Positions 25,847-28,002 of a DNA stretch of 28,002 bases are shown piece by piece; position 1 is the stretch's first letter; each line of letters starts with the position of its first letter. Under the pieces are notes generated by a model. That model did not search any database and had not been told where the DNA came from. It was given only the letters and a program-made list of their open reading frames with translations. The position numbers and the translations under genes were made by a program. Source of the stretch: a virus; IMG/VR virus record IMGVR_UViG_3300043775_001254, positions 1 through 28,002 of that record, one strand, 5' to 3'.

Positions 25847-26259
25847 ACGTACCGAACGTACTTCATCCCCTTCTGCTTTTCATAGTACACCATGAGCTCA
25901 GCATCGTTTGATGACTCAGCTCGTGGTGTACGTCCACCCCATTTTGCTAGCCCCTCTATTTTATCAGGCTTGCCGTAGATGATGCCATCATCGCAGGCCC
26001 AAATGATTACAGGGTTCAGTCGTTTGTCCATCAGCTTCACAATCTTTCGCATTGCGATTGGAAGCGGGTACGCGTCTCTGATACAGCGTATCCTTCCCTT
26101 GACTTCAGCGTACGCTATTAGCTTCCCATCTTTATCAAACACTTTGTAGTCGATGTCCATCGGGTCTAGCTTCTTGAATGACCCGCCAAATATTTTTACA
26201 AATGTTTCAATGGCTTTCTTCTCACGTCTTAGGTCTTCCTCTGTTTCAAAAATTGTCAT
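25843..26259 (-). CDS. Putative PD-(D/E)XK-type nuclease
   Basis: This 138-residue protein (from ATG at 26259; an in-frame TTG at 26265 would add two residues) shows a compact restriction-endonuclease-like core. An N-terminal charged helix (TEEDLRREKKAIETFVKIFG) is followed by MDIDYKVFDKDGKLIAYAEVKGR, where the acidic D37 and E52-x-K54 form the D...ExK signature. Strand and helix elements follow (NPVIIWACDDGIIYGK). DNA cleavage in replication, recombination or host-DNA degradation is plausible; the exact substrate cannot be read. Its start overlaps the end of the preceding 64-residue gene by 14 bases, and its stop shares the TTAA palindrome with the convergent giant gene. It could alternatively be a nuclease-fold protein acting only in binding. 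Confidence 0.65.
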   Translation of the reverse strand: MTIFETEEDLRREKKAIETFVKIFGGSFKKLDPMDIDYKVFDKDGKLIAYAEVKGRIRCIRDAYPLPIAMRKIVKLMDKRLNPVIIWACDDGIIYGKPDKIEGLAKWGGRTPRAESSNDAELMVYYEKQKGMKYVRYV

Positions 26260-26440
26260 TGTCAATGTCTTTACTGAGCTCTCTCAAGTCTTTCATCAGT
26301 GACTTTATTTGCTCTTTAGCGGACTCGTATTCCCTGTCCACTACTTGTTCATAAATAGCAGATATACTTTCGTGATACCCGTTTGTCATGAAGGCTATCC
26401 TAGCAGCTCTATCATTTTCTTTTTTGTGTTGGTCATTCAT
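26246..26440 (-). CDS. Small helical protein of unknown function
   Basis: This 64-residue protein is highly charged and predicted helical throughout (HKKENDRAARIAFMTNGYHE; YESAKEQIKSLMKDLRELSK), ending in DIDNDNF. I do not recognise a family. It overlaps the upstream DnaA-like gene by eight bases (ATGAATGA: start codon of this gene and stop of the previous one) and the downstream nuclease gene by 14 bases. This dense coupling supports that it is a real, translated gene. A role as a small partner of either neighbour is conceivable but not shown. Confidence 0.6.
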   Translation of the reverse strand: MNDQHKKENDRAARIAFMTNGYHESISAIYEQVVDREYESAKEQIKSLMKDLRELSKDIDNDNF

Positions 26441-26942
26441 CTAGCATTCTCTTGATTTTACGTTCTACAATTTTTTCTTGCCCCATGGGCGTAGCTTCAT
26501 CAATGATTTTCAGAATGCCTCTGAATCTTTCCATCTCACGGTTTAGCTTTTCATTTTCGTCTTGAAGAAGTTTTACTTTCTTCTCCGAGATTTCCAATGT
26601 TTCCCTGAGTCTAGACAGTTCTGATACCGTATCATTTCCGTTCAATAAATTTAAGTCTTGTTCGTCTAATAATAGCAACTCCTTAGATTTTATGTACTTG
26701 CGAATTACTTCTCTGTCTGTGATGAGCAGACTGTCCATCGTACGTAAATAGTGAATGATGGTAGTGTGGTCTTTGTTTATAGTCATTCCAATACTTACCA
26801 AAGACGCCCCTCGCTCACGCAAAATTTTTGCATAAATCATACGTGCATCTATGACCTCTCTCTTCCTATTGTTTTCTATAATTTTTACACCGGTAACCAA
26901 CTCTACTATCTGCTTTACTTTGTTGTAAATTGTGTTTTCCAT
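26433..26942 (-). CDS. DnaA domain IV-like DNA-binding protein with coiled coil
   Basis: This 169-residue protein has an N-terminal region matching the C-terminal DNA-binding domain of DnaA. It carries RKREVIDARMIYAKILRERG (residues 26-45) followed by ASLVSIGMTINKDHTTIIHY (46-65), where KDHTTIIHY corresponds to the DnaA signature that reads DnaA boxes (typically rDHTTV.hA). The AAA+ ATPase part of DnaA is absent. Residues about 105-145 form a coiled coil (ETLEISEKKVKLLQDENEKL), suggesting dimers, and the tail is basic. It probably binds DNA at an origin-like or regulatory site, possibly as a phage replication or host-DnaA-interfering factor. It lies two bases from the upstream VRR-NUC gene and overlaps the next gene by eight bases. 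Confidence 0.78.
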   Translation of the reverse strand: MENTIYNKVKQIVELVTGVKIIENNRKREVIDARMIYAKILRERGASLVSIGMTINKDHTTIIHYLRTMDSLLITDREVIRKYIKSKELLLLDEQDLNLLNGNDTVSELSRLRETLEISEKKVKLLQDENEKLNREMERFRGILKIIDEATPMGQEKIVERKIKRMLDE

Positions 26943-26944
26943 AT

Positions 26945-27199
26945 TTATTCTTTTGGGCCTCTGAATACCACAGCCTTTATCCCGTGGTTGTTTAGTTCTT
27001 TAATACGAAACTCCTGTAGCTTTGAGAGCTTTCCATCGTAGCGTTTCACTTCGATAAACTCTACGTCAGAATCGCGAGGGATAGCAATCAAATCAGGGAT
27101 ACCATTCTTGTTGGTCTTCACTAGTTTTATTACATAGTATCCCTGCTCTTCAAGCTGCTTAATCAGTTTCGATTGTATCTGCTGTTCTTTCAGTGACAT
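26945..27199 (-). CDS. VRR-NUC domain nuclease
   Basis: This 84-residue protein is essentially one VRR-NUC domain (PD-(D/E)XK superfamily). The N-terminal helix KEQQIQSKLIKQLEEQGYYV is followed by KNGIPDLIAIP with catalytic D36, then EFIEVKR with E50-x-K52, GKLSKLQ with Q62, and a last strand KAVVFRGP. Family members cut branched or structured DNA in phage and host repair and recombination; stand-alone versions of this size are common in phages. Its start lies inside the end of the upstream 110-residue gene (41-base overlap in another frame), and its stop is two bases from the DnaA-like gene, so it is probably made from a polycistronic early transcript. Confidence 0.87.
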   Translation of the reverse strand: MSLKEQQIQSKLIKQLEEQGYYVIKLVKTNKNGIPDLIAIPRDSDVEFIEVKRYDGKLSKLQEFRIKELNNHGIKAVVFRGPKE

Positions 27200-27491
27200 T
27201 GGTTTCTTTGATTAACTCTTTAACGGATATGTTTATCTGCGTACACTCATAGATGAACTGAATCAATCTCTCGATGTCCTCTTGGCGTAGGGCGAATCGC
27301 TCAGCTAGGAAGTACTCATAGGGATGGCAGCTTTCGTCAAGCGTTATCTCTTCAAGTTGGAACCCAATCCTACGTTGAGGTAATACCACAATGGCAAAGA
27401 TTATCGTGTACTGTTCGCCCTCTTTCACCCACTTGTGTTCCGGGATTTCCTTGGGCTTTTTCTTGTCGTTGATACAAATGCAATTAATCAT
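27159..27491 (-). CDS. Small conserved phage protein of unknown function
   Basis: This 110-residue protein has the pattern INDKKKPKEIPEHKWVKEGE, then QYTIIFAIVVLPQRRIGFQL and ITLDESCHPYEYFLAERFAL, a layout I have seen in small uncharacterised early proteins of Bacteroidota phages. It starts with a beta-rich half containing CIC at residues 4-6 and ends in a helical half. The start ATG (27489-27491) is preceded by a perfect AGGAGGT motif and overlaps the stop of the upstream gene (ATGA). It overlaps the VRR-NUC start by 41 bases at its other end. No function can be assigned. Confidence 0.7.
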   Translation of the reverse strand: MINCICINDKKKPKEIPEHKWVKEGEQYTIIFAIVVLPQRRIGFQLEEITLDESCHPYEYFLAERFALRQEDIERLIQFIYECTQINISVKELIKETNVTERTADTIETD

Positions 27492-27505
27492 TGCTCACCT
27501 CCTCC
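27488..27505 (-). promoter_or_regulatory. Strong Shine-Dalgarno within stop-start overlap (copy 1 of an 18-base repeat)
   Basis: On the minus strand this reads GGAGGAGGTGAGCAATGA. It holds AGGAGGT five bases before the ATG of the 110-residue gene, the overlapping TGA stop of the 98-residue gene, and the codons for that protein's GGEQ end. Plus-strand genes in this window lack such a site. Confidence 0.8.
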
Positions 27506-27784
27506 GTTCTCTAATGGTACTTCAATTACTTGAACTCCGCAATGGTCTGCGTTATCCCATAAAGTAGAATCATCACAATTTAGAATCTCTAATAGATGCC
27601 TTGCTTCTTCTGCTGTTGTTTCTTTAGTGTTGTAAACGATAAGAGTTCTTTTTGTGGCGATTGGTGCTAATGATGTTAGATGTTTCTTAATCATTGATTC
27701 GTGAAATTTTTCCGGGTAATTTTTAAGGTAATCTCTAATCGCCTCAGCAGTGTTTAGCAATTGTTCTTCTGTGTATAGTTTCAT
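27488..27784 (-). CDS. Small phage protein of unknown function ending in GGGEQ
   Basis: This 98-residue protein has a helical N-terminal half (YTEEQLLNTAEAIRDYLKNY, residues 4-23) and a short mixed C-terminal half ending ENGGGEQ. I do not recognise a named domain. The terminal GGGEQ is encoded by the same bases that carry the ribosome-binding site of the next gene, and the same five residues end the upstream 66-residue protein. Its own start (27782-27784) overlaps the upstream stop as ATGA and is preceded by AGGAGGT with five bases in between. Confidence 0.68.
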   Translation of the reverse strand: MKLYTEEQLLNTAEAIRDYLKNYPEKFHESMIKKHLTSLAPIATKRTLIVYNTKETTAEEARHLLEILNCDDSTLWDNADHCGVQVIEVPLENGGGEQ

Positions 27785-27798
27785 TGCTCACCTCCTCC
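27781..27798 (-). promoter_or_regulatory. Strong Shine-Dalgarno within stop-start overlap (copy 2 of an 18-base repeat)
   Basis: This is identical to the 18 bases at 27488-27505. On the minus strand it supplies AGGAGGT for the start of the 98-residue gene, and the GGEQ codons and stop of the 66-residue gene. The repeat is direct, with the two copies 293 bases apart. Confidence 0.8.
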
Positions 27799-27981
27799 AA
27801 AGGTTTCGTTGTAGTATTGTTCACCATTTATTGGTAGTGTACTTTCAGGATAATCAATTCCATGAACTGTTCCTTTGTTGTATGCAGTTTCAATTCTTTC
27901 CTTCTCCATTTCTTTGGCTTCTCTGATTTCCTCTTGATGGTCTATGTAAAAAGTAATTGCTTGTGGTATGCCTAACTTCAT
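27781..27981 (-). CDS. Small phage protein of unknown function (GEQYYNETF motif)
   Basis: This 66-residue protein contains a charged helix (HQEEIREAKEMEKERIETAY, residues 14-33), then KGTVHGIDYPES and GEQYYNETFGGGEQ. Short proteins with an aromatic-acidic YYxETF tail of this type are frequent in Bacteroidota phage early regions, without known function. The start ATG at 27979-27981 is preceded on the minus strand by ggaaagttagca, which ends in the same AGCAATGA as the downstream junctions. It may itself be coupled to a gene lying beyond the window edge. Confidence 0.6.
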   Translation of the reverse strand: MKLGIPQAITFYIDHQEEIREAKEMEKERIETAYNKGTVHGIDYPESTLPINGEQYYNETFGGGEQ

Positions 27982-28002
27982 TGCTAACTTTCCACATAGA
28001 AT

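Noticed and set aside
1-28002. tRNA genes, CRISPR arrays, insertion sequences, integrase or lysis genes
   Set aside because: Gaps between genes are at most 83 bases and none shows a cloverleaf or a regular repeat array; no protein with transposase, integrase, endolysin or holin character was recognised.

Overview
This window reads as the structural (late) half, plus the start of an oppositely oriented early-type block, of a tailed double-stranded DNA phage that infects a member of the Bacteroidota. The host inference rests on three things visible in the sequence. Start codons on the plus strand are preceded by A-rich rather than Shine-Dalgarno leaders. Several gene junctions carry TAnnTTTG, the -7 element of the primary sigma factor of Bacteroidota. 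The structural proteins resemble families I know from Bacteroidota podoviruses, including crAss-like ones. No tape measure, sheath or baseplate genes are present, and the last three plus-strand genes look like a T7/P22-style ejection (internal virion) set, so a short-tailed podovirus is the best reading. I could not run any searches; family names come from motif recognition.

Layout, plus strand, 1-25846: the C-terminal nuclease half of the large terminase (cut by the window edge), portal, a probable scaffold, major capsid protein (followed by a strong terminator), a conserved unknown virion-region gene (followed by a terminator and then a promoter-like element), two connector/ring-type proteins, a 1469-residue tail nozzle/tube-like protein, a 496-residue cysteine-rich beta protein (fibre or receptor-binding candidate), a 268-residue conserved structural protein, a small GNAT-like acetyltransferase, and three ejection-type proteins of 277, 626 and 2550 residues. 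Genes are packed with gaps of 1-83 bases or short overlaps.

The 2550-residue protein is the most interesting item. It has the architecture of a large polyvalent protein carried in the virion and delivered with the DNA. It contains a segment (about residues 965-1110) that retains the spaced signature residues of the RelA/SpoT (p)ppGpp-synthetase fold.

Minus strand, 28002 down to 25843: seven small, mostly overlapping genes pointing toward the structural block. They include a VRR-NUC nuclease, a protein with a stand-alone DnaA domain-IV-like DNA-binding region plus coiled coil, and a second PD-(D/E)XK-like nuclease. Two successive junctions here share an identical 18-base sequence that contains a perfect AGGAGGT ribosome-binding site, which is unusual for a Bacteroidota-type genome. 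The two blocks converge at 25843-25846, where a TTAA palindrome supplies both stop codons. No tRNA, integrase, lysis gene, CRISPR array or insertion sequence was seen.
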